A stretch of DNA of 64,000 bases, taken from positions 744,001-808,000 of the forward strand of contig NZ_FOHX01000001.1 of the NCBI RefSeq assembly GCF_900111685.1. Reading direction: 5' to 3'. A program made the translations under genes and the position numbers. The notes below the pieces were generated by a model. The model saw only the letters and a program-made list of their open reading frames with translations, was not told where the DNA came from and made no database searches. Of this stretch, positions 1 through 8,631 are shown piece by piece. Position 1 is the first letter of the stretch, and each line of letters opens with the position of its first letter. The stretch comes from Nonomuraea wenchangensis (GTDB lineage: Bacteria; Actinomycetota; Actinomycetes; Streptosporangiales; Streptosporangiaceae).

Positions 1-235
1 GGGGCTGACGGACACCGACCTGGGGTTCGCCGCCTCGCTGCACCTGTTCGCCGCCTTCGGCGTGGACACCCCGGTCGATCTCAACGGCCGCCAGTTCGTG
101 CACTCGGCGTACGTCGGCGGCGAGACGGTGAAGGTCACCGCCGGGACGGCCCTGGTGCCCACCGGGCCCGGCCTCGGCGTCGAGGTGGACGAGGACGCCG
201 TCCGCGCCCTGTCCACGGCCCACTGGACCATTTGA
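1..235 (+). CDS. Enolase-superfamily (mandelate racemase/muconate lactonizing type) protein, C-terminal part only
   Basis: The open frame enters from the left edge (first full codon at position 2) and stops with TGA at 233-235, giving the last 77 residues. These include a segment ending FAAFGVDTPVDLNG and the tail motif PTGPGLGVEVDED, typical of the last barrel strands and the C-terminal capping return of mandelate racemase/muconate lactonizing enzymes. Family members abstract a proton alpha to a carboxylate, often as acid-sugar dehydratases or racemases. The metal ligands and catalytic residues lie outside the window, so the substrate cannot be named. It converges on the sugar-catabolic operon to its right and is separated from it by a strong hairpin. 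A role in sugar-acid catabolism is inferred from that neighbourhood. Confidence 0.8.
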   Translation, partial: GLTDTDLGFAASLHLFAAFGVDTPVDLNGRQFVHSAYVGGETVKVTAGTALVPTGPGLGVEVDEDAVRALSTAHWTI

Positions 236-239
236 CCAC

Positions 240-273
240 GAGCCCGGGCGGGGAATGTTCCCCGCCCGGGCTC
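240..273. terminator. Bidirectional hairpin between convergent genes
   Basis: A perfect 16-bp inverted repeat, GAGCCCGGGCGGGGAA at 240-255 and its complement at 258-273, sits 5 bp after the enolase-family stop codon and 14 bp from the end of the convergent DapA-like gene. There is no T tract, but the stem is very GC-rich and placed to serve both strands. Confidence 0.85.
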
Positions 274-286
274 GCCGGCCGAAGAG

Positions 287-1294
287 TCAGCGGAGCCAGT
301 CGTCCAGGTGCGCGGCGACGAAGTCGTCGTCCACCAGCCACGGGTACGCCGCGCGCACCCGCGCGATCTCCGCGGCCTGCCCCGGCGACAGCCCCTCGTC
401 CGGGTCGAGGCACCACGTGCCGGCCAGGAGCCCTTGGCCGCGCAGCACCTCGTGCACCCCGGCGATGCAGCCGTGGAAGCCGCCCGCCACGTCGAACACC
501 GCGCCGTTGGCGTCGGTGAGGTCGGCGGCGCGGGCCAGCAGGGACCGCAGGACGTCGTCGTCCCCGGCCCAGGCCCGGCGCACCTCCTCGAACATGAGCA
601 CCGCCGCCCGCGTCCACACCGCCCACTGGCCGAGGAGCCCGCCGACGACGCGGCGGCCCGCTATGGGGGTGAGCAGGTCGGCCAGGATGTTGTCGTCGTT
701 GCCGGTGTAGAGCGCGATGTCGTCGCCCCGCCCCGACGCCGCCACCGCGTTGACCACGTCGACGGTGCGGTACCGGTCGAAGGGCGCCATCTTGATCGCC
801 ACCACCGGCTCCTGCTCGCTCAGCGACCTCCAGAACGACGGGCTGAGCCGCTGCCCGCCCACCGCCTCCTGGAGGTAGAAGCCGACCACCGGCAGCACTT
901 CGCCCACCGCCCTGGCGCGTGCCAGCAGCTCCGGCTCGCCCGCGCCCGGCACGTTCGGCGACAGCAGCACCGCGTGGTAGCCCAGCGAGGCCGCGAGCTC
1001 GGCCTCCGCCACGGCCTGCGCGGTGTCGCCGCACGCCCCCGCGACCAGGACGAAGGGCCGCCCGGCCTCCTTGGCCACGACCTCGGCGGCGATCTCCAGC
1101 ACCGGCCGCAGCAGCCCCGCCTCGCGGATGGCGAACTGCGTCGTGTGCACCGCCACGGCCACGCCGCCCGCTCCCGAGGCGAGGTAGTAGCGGGTGAGCG
1201 CGCGCTGGCGGCGCTCGTCGAGCGTGCGTCCGCCGGTCAGCGCCAGGGGGTGGGCGGGGATGACCGTGCCCTCCCGCAGCAGGTCGAGCGACAT
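287..1294 (-). CDS. Dihydrodipicolinate synthase (DapA) family protein
   Basis: A 335-residue TIM-barrel aldolase/lyase of the DHDPS/N-acetylneuraminate lyase family. The segment VVAIKMAPFDRY places the probable Schiff-base lysine at residue 168. Members form an imine with pyruvate or a related 2-oxo acid and cleave or condense aldehydes. It starts at ATG 1294 behind GGAGG (spacer about 7 nt) and one base after the epimerase gene, so it is the last gene of the minus-strand operon. Location next to a sugar epimerase, dehydrogenase and isomerase argues for breakdown of a sugar-derived intermediate, not lysine synthesis. The exact substrate is unknown. Confidence 0.8.
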   Translation of the reverse strand: MSLDLLREGTVIPAHPLALTGGRTLDERRQRALTRYYLASGAGGVAVAVHTTQFAIREAGLLRPVLEIAAEVVAKEAGRPFVLVAGACGDTAQAVAEAELAASLGYHAVLLSPNVPGAGEPELLARARAVGEVLPVVGFYLQEAVGGQRLSPSFWRSLSEQEPVVAIKMAPFDRYRTVDVVNAVAASGRGDDIALYTGNDDNILADLLTPIAGRRVVGGLLGQWAVWTRAAVLMFEEVRRAWAGDDDVLRSLLARAADLTDANGAVFDVAGGFHGCIAGVHEVLRGQGLLAGTWCLDPDEGLSPGQAAEIARVRAAYPWLVDDDFVAAHLDDWLR

Positions 1295-1295
1295 C

Positions 1296-2321
1296 TCAGA
1301 ACCTCCCGTCGCGTACCGCGAACTTGGTCGGCTTGCCCGACAGGGGCAGCCCGCGCGACAACCAGTCGGCCTGCCAGCTGATCAGCGTGTCCAGCGGCAC
1401 GTCCGGGTAGCCGAACAGGCCGTGGCAGGCCGAGGCGTCGCTGAGCAGCGCGGTGCCGCTCTCGCTGCCGGCGAAGGACGCCTCGGTCCCCATGGCGGCC
1501 GCCAGCCGGCTCGCCGTGCGGCGGACCGACGCGGTCTCCGGCCCGGTCAGGTTGATCGTGAACGGCTCCGGGGCACGCGCGTGCCGCAACGAGCGCAGCG
1601 CGACCTCGTTGGCGTATCCCTGCCACACGACGTTGACGTGCCCGGTGGTGACGTCGACCGGCTCGCCGGCCGCCACCGTGACCGCGAGGTCGGCGAGCAC
1701 GCCGTAGCGCAGGTCCACCGCGTAGTTGAGGCGCAGGATCGAGACCCGGGTGCCGTACGCGGCGGCGGCGTGCTCGAAGACGCGTTCCCTGCCGAGGCAG
1801 CTCATCGCGTACTCGCCGACCGGTTCCGGCCGGTCGTCCTCGGCGCTGCCGCCGGAGACCACGTCCACCAGCGGGTACACGTTGCCGGTGGAGAACACCG
1901 CGACCGACGAGTCCCGGTAGCGCCGGGCCACGGCGGCCGGCAGCGCCGCGTTGACCGCCCACGCCTGGTACGGCGCGGCCGACGTGCCGAACTTGGCCCC
2001 CACCATGAACACGACGTTCGCCGCGTCGGGCAGCCCGTCGAGGTCGTCGCCGGCGCTCAGGTCGTGGGCGACCACGTCCACGCCCTCCTCCGCCAGCGCC
2101 CGGGCCGCGCGGCCGTCGGACCAGCGGGACACGGCGTACACCCGGGCCGAGCCCCGGCCCGCCGCGTCCAGCGCGCGCCTGGCCAGCCGGACCAGGCTCG
2201 GCCCCATCTTGCCGCCCGCGCCGAGCACGACGAGGTCGCCGTCCAGCGCGCCGGCGTCGGCGACCAGCGCGGCCGAGGGGGTGGCCAGCCGGTCGTCGAG
2301 CTCCCGTTCAGAGGTGAACAC
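1296..2321 (-). CDS. NAD(P)-dependent epimerase/dehydratase family protein
   Basis: An extended-SDR-like protein of 341 residues. The N-terminal Rossmann glycine motif is GAGGKMG, followed later by VFSTGNVYP, the region that carries the catalytic Ser/Thr in this superfamily. The start is taken as GTG 2321 because AAGGAG lies 6 nt upstream. A longer frame reaching 2360 would lie inside the hexosaminidase gene and has no ribosome site. It overlaps the end of the GH20 gene by 14 bp, so the two are translationally coupled. It probably oxidises or epimerises a nucleotide sugar or sugar acid in the same pathway (inference). Confidence 0.78.
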   Translation of the reverse strand: MFTSERELDDRLATPSAALVADAGALDGDLVVLGAGGKMGPSLVRLARRALDAAGRGSARVYAVSRWSDGRAARALAEEGVDVVAHDLSAGDDLDGLPDAANVVFMVGAKFGTSAAPYQAWAVNAALPAAVARRYRDSSVAVFSTGNVYPLVDVVSGGSAEDDRPEPVGEYAMSCLGRERVFEHAAAAYGTRVSILRLNYAVDLRYGVLADLAVTVAAGEPVDVTTGHVNVVWQGYANEVALRSLRHARAPEPFTINLTGPETASVRRTASRLAAAMGTEASFAGSESGTALLSDASACHGLFGYPDVPLDTLISWQADWLSRGLPLSGKPTKFAVRDGRF

Positions 2322-3753
2322 GTGCCGCTCCTTGGTCGTACGGCCGCCGGTACGCCACACCCAGCCGGTCGAGGAGCGGCAGGTGGGCGGTCAGCCGCCG
2401 GGTGAAGTCTCCGAGGTCCCGGCCGGAGGACCAGGCCGCCTCGGCGACGGCGCACAGCCGGGGGAAGGCGTTGTAGTCGAGGCGCTCCTTCGTGGGCAGG
2501 TACTCGCCCCAGAGCTGCGCCTGCATGCCGAGGACGGCGTCGCCCGCGTCGAACCCGTACACGGTCTCCAGCGGCAGCGGGCCCGAGATGCTGACCGGCT
2601 CGCCGGGGGCGTCGGACTCGGCGTAGTCGAGGTAGGTGTGCGTGTGCGGGGCGGCGATGACGTCGTGGCCCGCCCGCGCCGCCGCCTCGATCCGGTCCAC
2701 GCCCCGCCACGCCATGATCACCATGTCCTCCGGCGGGTCGTGGTCGAGCATGTCGTCCCAGGCCACGGCGCGGCGGCCGAGCCCGCGCAGGTGATCGGCG
2801 AGCAGCCGGCCCCACCAGCCGAGCAGCGCCTGCGGCCCGTCGAGCCCGGCGCTCGCCACCCGCCGCGCCGCCTCCGGGCTGGTCGCCCACGCGTCGCCGC
2901 GGACCTCGTCCCCGCCGATGTGCACGTACGTGGAGGGGAAGACGTCGCTCAGCTCGTCGAGCACGTCGCGGGCGAAATCGGCGGCGCGGTCGCTCACGTT
3001 GAGCACCTGCGAGGAGATGCCCCACGAGGTCCGCACCGTGACGGGCTCCGCGGACGGGTGTCCGAGCCACGGATAAGCCGCGATGGCGGCCTGCGAGTGC
3101 CCGGGGAACTCGATCTCGGGGACCACGGTCACCCCGCGCGCCGCGGCGTACTCCACCAGGTCGCGCAGCTCCCGCTGGGTGTAGAAGCCGCCGTGCGGGG
3201 TGCCGTCGGACCTGCCCTCCCGCGCGTGCCCGGCCGGGGACTCGGCGCGCCGGGCCCCGATCTCGGTCAGGCTCGGGTGCGCGCGCACCTCGAACCGCCA
3301 GCCCTGGTCGTCGGTGAGATGCAGGTGCAGGACGTTGAACTTGTGCAGCGCCAGCAGGTCGACGTACGAGCGCAGGAACGACACCGGCCGCCACCAGCGG
3401 GCCACGTCGATCATCACGCCGCGCCAGGCGTACCTGGGCACGTCGCGGACGGTGCCGCAGGGCACGCCGCCGGGCGCGTCGAGCTGGCGCAGCGTCTGCA
3501 CGCCCCAGCCGAGCCCGGCGGCGCCCGCCGCGGCGATCACCGCCCGGTCCGGGGTGACGGTGAGGGTGTACCCTTCCGGGCCGAGCGACGGATCGGCCAC
3601 GAGGCCGAGCACGACCTCGCCGGGGCCCTCGCCGCGCGCGTCCAGGCCGAGCAGCTCCCGTGCGAGGCCGGCGTGCGGGCCGCTCACCCGGGTGCCCGGG
3701 CCCAGCGGGAACCGCCCCTGGTCCGTACGCGCCGATGCGACCAGCGGGATCAT
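2308..3753 (-). CDS. Beta-N-acetylhexosaminidase, glycoside hydrolase family 20
   Basis: A 481-residue enzyme that removes terminal GlcNAc or GalNAc from glycans by substrate-assisted catalysis. An N-terminal alpha/beta accessory domain (about 1-100) precedes the (beta/alpha)8 domain. HLHLTDDQGW (143-152) and HIGGDEV (278-284) are GH20 signatures, the Asp282-Glu283 pair being the catalytic dyad. There is no signal peptide, so it is probably cytoplasmic and acts on imported oligosaccharides. ATG 3753 overlaps the upstream isomerase stop as ATGA. It suggests that the transported substrate contains an N-acetylhexosamine. Confidence 0.9.
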   Translation of the reverse strand: MIPLVASARTDQGRFPLGPGTRVSGPHAGLARELLGLDARGEGPGEVVLGLVADPSLGPEGYTLTVTPDRAVIAAAGAAGLGWGVQTLRQLDAPGGVPCGTVRDVPRYAWRGVMIDVARWWRPVSFLRSYVDLLALHKFNVLHLHLTDDQGWRFEVRAHPSLTEIGARRAESPAGHAREGRSDGTPHGGFYTQRELRDLVEYAAARGVTVVPEIEFPGHSQAAIAAYPWLGHPSAEPVTVRTSWGISSQVLNVSDRAADFARDVLDELSDVFPSTYVHIGGDEVRGDAWATSPEAARRVASAGLDGPQALLGWWGRLLADHLRGLGRRAVAWDDMLDHDPPEDMVIMAWRGVDRIEAAARAGHDVIAAPHTHTYLDYAESDAPGEPVSISGPLPLETVYGFDAGDAVLGMQAQLWGEYLPTKERLDYNAFPRLCAVAEAAWSSGRDLGDFTRRLTAHLPLLDRLGVAYRRPYDQGAARVHL

Positions 3754-4520
3754 CGCCCGAGCACCTTGCGGAAGGAGGTCAGGGCCTCGCCGATCGGCGG
3801 CGCGTCGGGATACCAGGCGCGCTCCCACTCCAGCGCCAGGTAGCCGGCGTACCCGAGGCGGCCGAGCTCGGCGAGCACGCCGGGCACCCCCACCGCGCCC
3901 TCGCCGGGCAGCACCGGCGCCAGGTCGGTCGGCGAGGCCGCGTCCTTGATCTGCACGTGCCGCAGGTACGGCGCCAGCGCGTCCGCGGTCGCGGCGGCGC
4001 TCTCGCCCGCCCGCCACGGGTTGACCACGTCCCACAGCGCGCCCACGCGCGGTGAGCCGACCCCGGCCAGCACGCCGGCGATCGCCTCGCCCGTCAGGAA
4101 CACGTCGTGCGTCTCCAGCAGCACGTCCACGCCGTTGTCGGGCAGCCGCCCGGCCACGTCCGCGAGCCTCCGAGTCGCGGCGGCGGCCGGGTCGTCCTGC
4201 CCTTCGACACCGCCGAAGACCCGCACGTACGGCGAGCCGAGCGCTTCGGCGATCTCGACGTGGCGCAGCACCTCGGCCACCGGGTCACCGTCCGGCCTGG
4301 CCACGCGGGTGTAGGAGCACACGGCGACGATCTCGATCCCGGCGCCCGCGAACGTCCGGGCGATCGAGCGCAGCTCGCCTGCGGGGGTGTCCGGCGCGAC
4401 GATCTCGCCTTCTGCGCAGCGCAGCTCGACGGCGGCGCAGCCGTACCGGGAGGCGGTGGCGATGACCTCCTCGGCCGGGGCGCCCGGCATGCCGAGCGTG
4501 CTGAACGCGAGCGGGTTCAT
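3750..4520 (-). CDS. Sugar phosphate isomerase/epimerase (AP endonuclease 2-like TIM barrel)
   Basis: A 256-residue TIM-barrel protein of the xylose-isomerase-like superfamily. Recognisable strands include ALWDVVNPWR and the C-terminal LGYAGYLALEWER, which contribute metal ligands (acidic and His residues) in this family. It starts at ATG 4520, overlapping the stop of the Gfo/Idh gene by ATGA, and itself overlaps the GH20 start. Such proteins commonly pair with Gfo/Idh dehydrogenases in inositol and 3-keto-sugar pathways and are typically isomerases or epimerases. Substrate unknown. Confidence 0.82.
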   Translation of the reverse strand: MNPLAFSTLGMPGAPAEEVIATASRYGCAAVELRCAEGEIVAPDTPAGELRSIARTFAGAGIEIVAVCSYTRVARPDGDPVAEVLRHVEIAEALGSPYVRVFGGVEGQDDPAAAATRRLADVAGRLPDNGVDVLLETHDVFLTGEAIAGVLAGVGSPRVGALWDVVNPWRAGESAAATADALAPYLRHVQIKDAASPTDLAPVLPGEGAVGVPGVLAELGRLGYAGYLALEWERAWYPDAPPIGEALTSFRKVLGR

Positions 4521-5524
4521 GACTGTCCCTTCACGGTGACGGTGGAGCCCAGGCGGGCGGAGTCGTAGACGGCCAGGGCGACGTCGAGGACCGACAGGGC
4601 GTACTCGGCGGTGACCTCGGGGGCGGTACGGGCGGCGCAGGCGCGCGCGAAGTCGGCGAGCTGCGCGGCGAACGCCGTGGCCATCTCCCCGCTGCCGGGC
4701 GCGGCGACCTGGGTGGCCACGCCGCCGCGGAAGGACCAGACGCCCTCGCCGCGGCTGATGCGCAGCGCGCCCTCGCCGCACACGATCTCGGCCTCGTCGG
4801 TGAACGGCAGGCCGGTCCCGGTGACGGAGATCGTCGAACGGGTGCCGTCGGCGTGCCGGGCCAGGGCGACCGCCTCGGTCTCCACCGACCCACCGGCGGG
4901 CCCGGCGACGTGCGCGGTGACCTCGACGATCGGCGAGCCGACGAGCATCTGCAGCTTGTCGATGCTGTGGGTGCCGACGTTGAGCACGATGCCGCCGCCC
5001 GCCATGCCGGGGTCGAGGAACCAGCGGGGGCGCGAGGGGTCGCCGTAGTCGGCGGTGCGACGTTCGGAGGCCACCACGACCTGGCCCAGCTCGCCCGAGG
5101 CGAGGAACCCGGCCGCGGCGCGCAGCATCGGCACGAAGCGCAGGACGTGCCCGACGGCGAACACGACGCCGGCCGCGCGGCACGCCTCGATCATGCGGAG
5201 GGCGTCCTCACGCGTGGTGGCGATCGGTTTCTCCACGAGCACGTGCAGCCCGGCCGCGGCGGCGTCGAGGGTGATCGGGGCGTGCAGCGCGTGCGGGACG
5301 GTGATCACGACCGCGTCGAGGCCGCCGGCGTCGATCATCGACCGGTGGTCGGTGAAGACGCGGGCGCCGGCTTCGGCGGCCAGCTTCTCGGCCGCCTCGG
5401 CCCGTACGTCGCACACCGCGGTGACCTTCACCTGCCCGGCGCTCTGGCGGGCGGCGGCCACGTGGAACTCCGCGATGGTTCCCGCGCCGATGACGCCCAG
5501 GCGCAGCCCGGATGTTGTGGTCAC
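4517..5524 (-). CDS. Gfo/Idh/MocA family oxidoreductase
   Basis: A 335-residue dinucleotide-dependent sugar dehydrogenase. The N-terminal Rossmann fold carries GVIGAGTIAEFH, and the family motif EKPIATT supplies the catalytic/NAD-contacting lysine. A C-terminal alpha/beta substrate domain follows, with GGGIVLNVGTHSIDKL corresponding to the conserved catalytic His region. The start at 5524 lies 27 bp after the permease gene. It likely oxidises the imported sugar or inositol-like compound. Three consecutive genes are stop-start coupled from here to the GH20, implying one transcript. Confidence 0.87.
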   Translation of the reverse strand: MTTTSGLRLGVIGAGTIAEFHVAAARQSAGQVKVTAVCDVRAEAAEKLAAEAGARVFTDHRSMIDAGGLDAVVITVPHALHAPITLDAAAAGLHVLVEKPIATTREDALRMIEACRAAGVVFAVGHVLRFVPMLRAAAGFLASGELGQVVVASERRTADYGDPSRPRWFLDPGMAGGGIVLNVGTHSIDKLQMLVGSPIVEVTAHVAGPAGGSVETEAVALARHADGTRSTISVTGTGLPFTDEAEIVCGEGALRISRGEGVWSFRGGVATQVAAPGSGEMATAFAAQLADFARACAARTAPEVTAEYALSVLDVALAVYDSARLGSTVTVKGQS

Positions 5525-5551
5525 GATTTCCTTTCTGACGGGAGGGGGCTG

Positions 5552-6364
5552 TCAGCCCTTGAGACCCGCGGACATGGTTCCGCGGACGAAGTAACGCTGG
5601 GCCAGCACGAACACGATCAGCATCGGCAGCAGGCTCATCATCGCCGCGGCCGTCACGAGCTGGTCGTTCCCGACGAACTGCCCCTTGAGGCTGAGGACGC
5701 CGACCGGCAGCGTGTAGTTCTCGGGTGAGGTGAGGTAGATCGTGGGCTCCAGCACGGCCTTCCACGACGTGGTGAAGGTGAAGACCGCGAGCGTGGCCAG
5801 GGCGGGCTTGGCCAGCGGAAGGTGGATGCGCCAGAACACCTGCCAGGGGTTGGCCCCGTCGAGGCCGGCCGCCTCCTCGAAGTCCTTGGGGATGCCGAGG
5901 AACGTCTGCCGCATCAGGAAGATCCCGATGGGCGTGGCCAGCCAGTACGGCACGATGAGCGGCAGCAGCGAGTCCAGCCAGCCCAGCGAGCGGAACAGCA
6001 GGAAGTTCGGGACGATCGTGATGACGGTCGGCAACATCATGGTGCCGAGCGCCATGGTGAGCAGCGCCTGCTTGCCCGGCAGCCGCATCCTGGCCAGCGC
6101 GTGCCCGACCATGGCGCTGGTGAGCACGTTCCCGACGACCGCGAGTACGGCGATCACGACGCTGTTGACCAGGTAGAGCCCGAACGGGGCGCGCCGCCAC
6201 ACCTCCGCGTAGTTGTCCCACTGGACGGGGTCGGGGATCCACGCGGGCGGGACCTGGATGTACTGGGCGAAGCTCTTGAGCGAGTTCCCGAGCGCGGCGA
6301 CGAAGGGCAGCAGCATGACCGCGGCACCCGCGAGGACCAGGACGTACGAGACGGTCTTACGCAT
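5552..6364 (-). CDS. Carbohydrate ABC transporter permease, MalG type
   Basis: A 270-residue integral membrane protein with about six transmembrane segments, the first at residues 5-27. The cytoplasmic EAA loop EEAAGLDGANPWQVFWRIHL contacts the ATPase. It overlaps the end of the partner permease by 8 bp (ATG 6364), so the pair is made together. No ATP-binding gene is present in the operon. This is usual for actinobacterial CUT1 systems, which share a multitasking MsiK-type ATPase encoded elsewhere. Confidence 0.92.
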   Translation of the reverse strand: MRKTVSYVLVLAGAAVMLLPFVAALGNSLKSFAQYIQVPPAWIPDPVQWDNYAEVWRRAPFGLYLVNSVVIAVLAVVGNVLTSAMVGHALARMRLPGKQALLTMALGTMMLPTVITIVPNFLLFRSLGWLDSLLPLIVPYWLATPIGIFLMRQTFLGIPKDFEEAAGLDGANPWQVFWRIHLPLAKPALATLAVFTFTTSWKAVLEPTIYLTSPENYTLPVGVLSLKGQFVGNDQLVTAAAMMSLLPMLIVFVLAQRYFVRGTMSAGLKG

Positions 6365-7289
6365 AGTGCACCCACCTGCGCTGGAGCCGGAACTGCACCA
6401 GGGTGAGCGCGAGCACCAGCACGAACAGCACCCACGCGATGGCCGAGGCGTAGCCCATCTGGAAGAACTGGAAACCCTGGCGGTAGAGGTAGAGCACGGT
6501 CAGCTCGCTCGCGCCGTGCGGCCCGCCCTCCGTCATCACGAAGACCTGCTCGAACGACTGCAGCGTCTCGATGGAGGTGAGCACCAGCACCAGGAACGTG
6601 GTGCCGGAAATGCCCGGCAGCGTGATGTACCGGAACCGGTTCCAGGCCGACGCGCCGTCGATCTTCGCCGCCTCGTAGCGCTCCTCGGGGATGGCCTGCA
6701 GGCCCGCCAGGAAGAGCACCATCATGTAGCCGACGCCCTTCCACACCGCGACCGCCGCGAGCGTGGGGATCACCAGCGCGGGATCCTGCAACCAGTTCTC
6801 GGCGGGCAGCCCGAACAGGCCGAGCACCTGGTTGGCGATGCCCGTCTGCGGGTTGAAGACGGCGTCGGCGACGTAGGCGACGACGACCCACGAGGAGACG
6901 ACCGGGACGAAGTAGGCCGCGCGGAACAGGGCCATGCCGCGCAGCCGCTGGTTGAGCGCGATGGCCAGCGCCAGCGCCAGGGCCGTCTGGACGGGCACGA
7001 ACAGCACCGCGAAGTACGCCGTGTTGCCGAGCGTGCGCCAGAAGACCGGGTCCTCGAAGAGCCGGGTGAAGTTGCCGAAACCGACGAACCTCGGCGAGGA
7101 CATCAGGTCGTACTCGGTCATGCTGAAGAACAGCGAGGCCAGCAGCGGCCAGGCGGCCAGCGCGACCAGGTGGAGAAGGTAGGGCGAGGCGAACGCGAAG
7201 GCCCAGAGCCGCTCCCCCGCGTGCCGCTTCCCGGCGGGCGGCCGCTGCTCGGCGGCCACCTGCCCGGTACGCCTGGCGAGCAGCGTCAC
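6357..7289 (-). CDS. Carbohydrate ABC transporter permease, MalF type
   Basis: A 310-residue inner-membrane permease of the CUT1 family. A short charged N terminus precedes the first membrane helix (around ASPYLLHLVALAAWPLL), and an EAA-type loop occurs at about YEAAKIDGASAWNRF. The start is GTG 7289, which overlaps the stop of the substrate-binding lipoprotein gene as GTGA. A longer in-frame extension upstream lies entirely inside the lipoprotein gene and was discarded. It forms the heterodimeric channel with the following MalG-type subunit. Confidence 0.9.
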   Translation of the reverse strand: MTLLARRTGQVAAEQRPPAGKRHAGERLWAFAFASPYLLHLVALAAWPLLASLFFSMTEYDLMSSPRFVGFGNFTRLFEDPVFWRTLGNTAYFAVLFVPVQTALALALAIALNQRLRGMALFRAAYFVPVVSSWVVVAYVADAVFNPQTGIANQVLGLFGLPAENWLQDPALVIPTLAAVAVWKGVGYMMVLFLAGLQAIPEERYEAAKIDGASAWNRFRYITLPGISGTTFLVLVLTSIETLQSFEQVFVMTEGGPHGASELTVLYLYRQGFQFFQMGYASAIAWVLFVLVLALTLVQFRLQRRWVHYA

Positions 7290-8578
7290 TGCGTCTTCCC
7301 GGCATAGAAGCGGTCGATGACCTCCTGGGCCTCCTTCTGCCCGGACTGAAGGGCGGCGGCGACGGGCGTCGCGCCCGACAGCGCCTCGTTCATGCGCTTG
7401 GCCAGCGCCTCGGTGTACTCCGACCACACGGCGTTGGTGCCGAGGTCGGTGGCCGCGTCGAGCGACTCCAGGAAGACCGGGCCGCGGTCGGGGGCGAGGG
7501 CCGTCGTGGCGACCTTCTTGTTGATCGGGATCGCCTCGCCGAGCTCGGCCCACTTGCGCTGCGGGCCCTCGCCGGAGAAGAAGGTGATCCACTTCCACGC
7601 CGCGTCGTTCTGCGCCGGGGAGGCGGCCTTGCTGACCACCCACGAGTTCACGATCGCGACGTTGCCGCGGCCGGACGGGCCCTTCGGCAGGGGCGCCACG
7701 CCGAAGTCGACGCCCGCGCTCTGCGCGGGCAGCGTGCGGGCGTAGATGCCGTACGACATGGCGACCCGGCCGGTGGCGAACAGCGTGTGCACGACGCCCT
7801 TGCCCATGGCCTCGGTGGTGACGTAGTCGGGGGCGAAGCCGTCCTTGCCCATGGCGCCCAGCATCCAGTCGAGCCCGGCCGTGGACTGCGGGCTGTCGAT
7901 GACGACCTTGCGTCCCCCGTCGGTGACGATGTCGCCGCCGAACGCCTTGACGATGGGCCACCAGCTCTCGGTGAAGCCCGGCGAGTACGCGCGGAAGCCG
8001 TAGACGTCGGGCTTGCCGTCGCCGTTGGTGTCCTTGGTGAGCTTCTTGGCCGCCGCGGCGAGGTCGTCGTAGGTCCACTCGGCCGTCGGCTCGGCGACCT
8101 TGGCCTCGGCGAACATCTTCTTGTTGTAGAACAGCACCGGGGTCTGGGCGCCCTGTGGGAAGCCGAAGACCCGGCCCTGGGCGTCGCGGTTCAGCTCGAT
8201 GCCGGAGTAGTCGGCGGCGTTGACGCTCTTCACCCGGTCGCTCAGGTCGGCGAGCGCGCCCCGGGCGGCGAACTCCTGCACGAGCACGCCGTCCGACAGC
8301 CACACCTGCGGCGCCTGGTTGCCGGCGATCTGCGTGCGGAGCCGTTCGAAGAACTTGACGTACGGCGCGACCTCGAGCTGCACCTTGATCGACGGGTTGG
8401 CGGCCTCGAACTCCTTGACGAGCTGCCGCATGGTCGTGTCGGCCGGGTCGCCGGCGGCGGCGTAGAAGCCGAGTTTCAGGGTGACGGCGCCGGAGTCGTC
8501 GGCCGAGCCGCCGCACGACGTCGTAGCGGCCATGGTGAGGACGGCCACCGCGGCAGCGGCGAGCACGCGCACTCTCAT
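7286..8578 (-). CDS. Extracellular sugar-binding lipoprotein (ABC transporter, family 1)
   Basis: A 430-residue lipoprotein. The signal peptide (1-22) ends in the lipobox TTSC with the lipidated Cys at 23, followed by a solute-binding fold that opens TLKLGFYAAAGDPADTTM. Length and pattern fit CUT1 sugar-binding proteins that deliver mono- or oligosaccharides to the MalF/MalG pair encoded next. ATG 8578 lies behind TTGGAGGA. It is the second gene of the minus-strand operon, 53 bp after the regulator. The gap between them is pyrimidine-rich and shows no clear hairpin. Confidence 0.9.
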   Translation of the reverse strand: MRVRVLAAAAVAVLTMAATTSCGGSADDSGAVTLKLGFYAAAGDPADTTMRQLVKEFEAANPSIKVQLEVAPYVKFFERLRTQIAGNQAPQVWLSDGVLVQEFAARGALADLSDRVKSVNAADYSGIELNRDAQGRVFGFPQGAQTPVLFYNKKMFAEAKVAEPTAEWTYDDLAAAAKKLTKDTNGDGKPDVYGFRAYSPGFTESWWPIVKAFGGDIVTDGGRKVVIDSPQSTAGLDWMLGAMGKDGFAPDYVTTEAMGKGVVHTLFATGRVAMSYGIYARTLPAQSAGVDFGVAPLPKGPSGRGNVAIVNSWVVSKAASPAQNDAAWKWITFFSGEGPQRKWAELGEAIPINKKVATTALAPDRGPVFLESLDAATDLGTNAVWSEYTEALAKRMNEALSGATPVAAALQSGQKEAQEVIDRFYAGKTQ

Positions 8579-8631
8579 TGGGTCCTCCAACAGGAACGGA
8601 GAGGGGGGAGGGGTGAGGGGGGACGCCCGCG

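Noticed and set aside
1951..3843. A 630-codon open frame on the plus strand across the hexosaminidase gene, and similar very long frames antisense to real genes (for example 9805-12525 and 19711-22113)
   Set aside because: In DNA with nearly all G/C third positions, the antisense and shifted frames stay open by composition. Their translations are Arg/Ala/Pro/Gly-rich without motifs, whereas the opposite strand has clear families.
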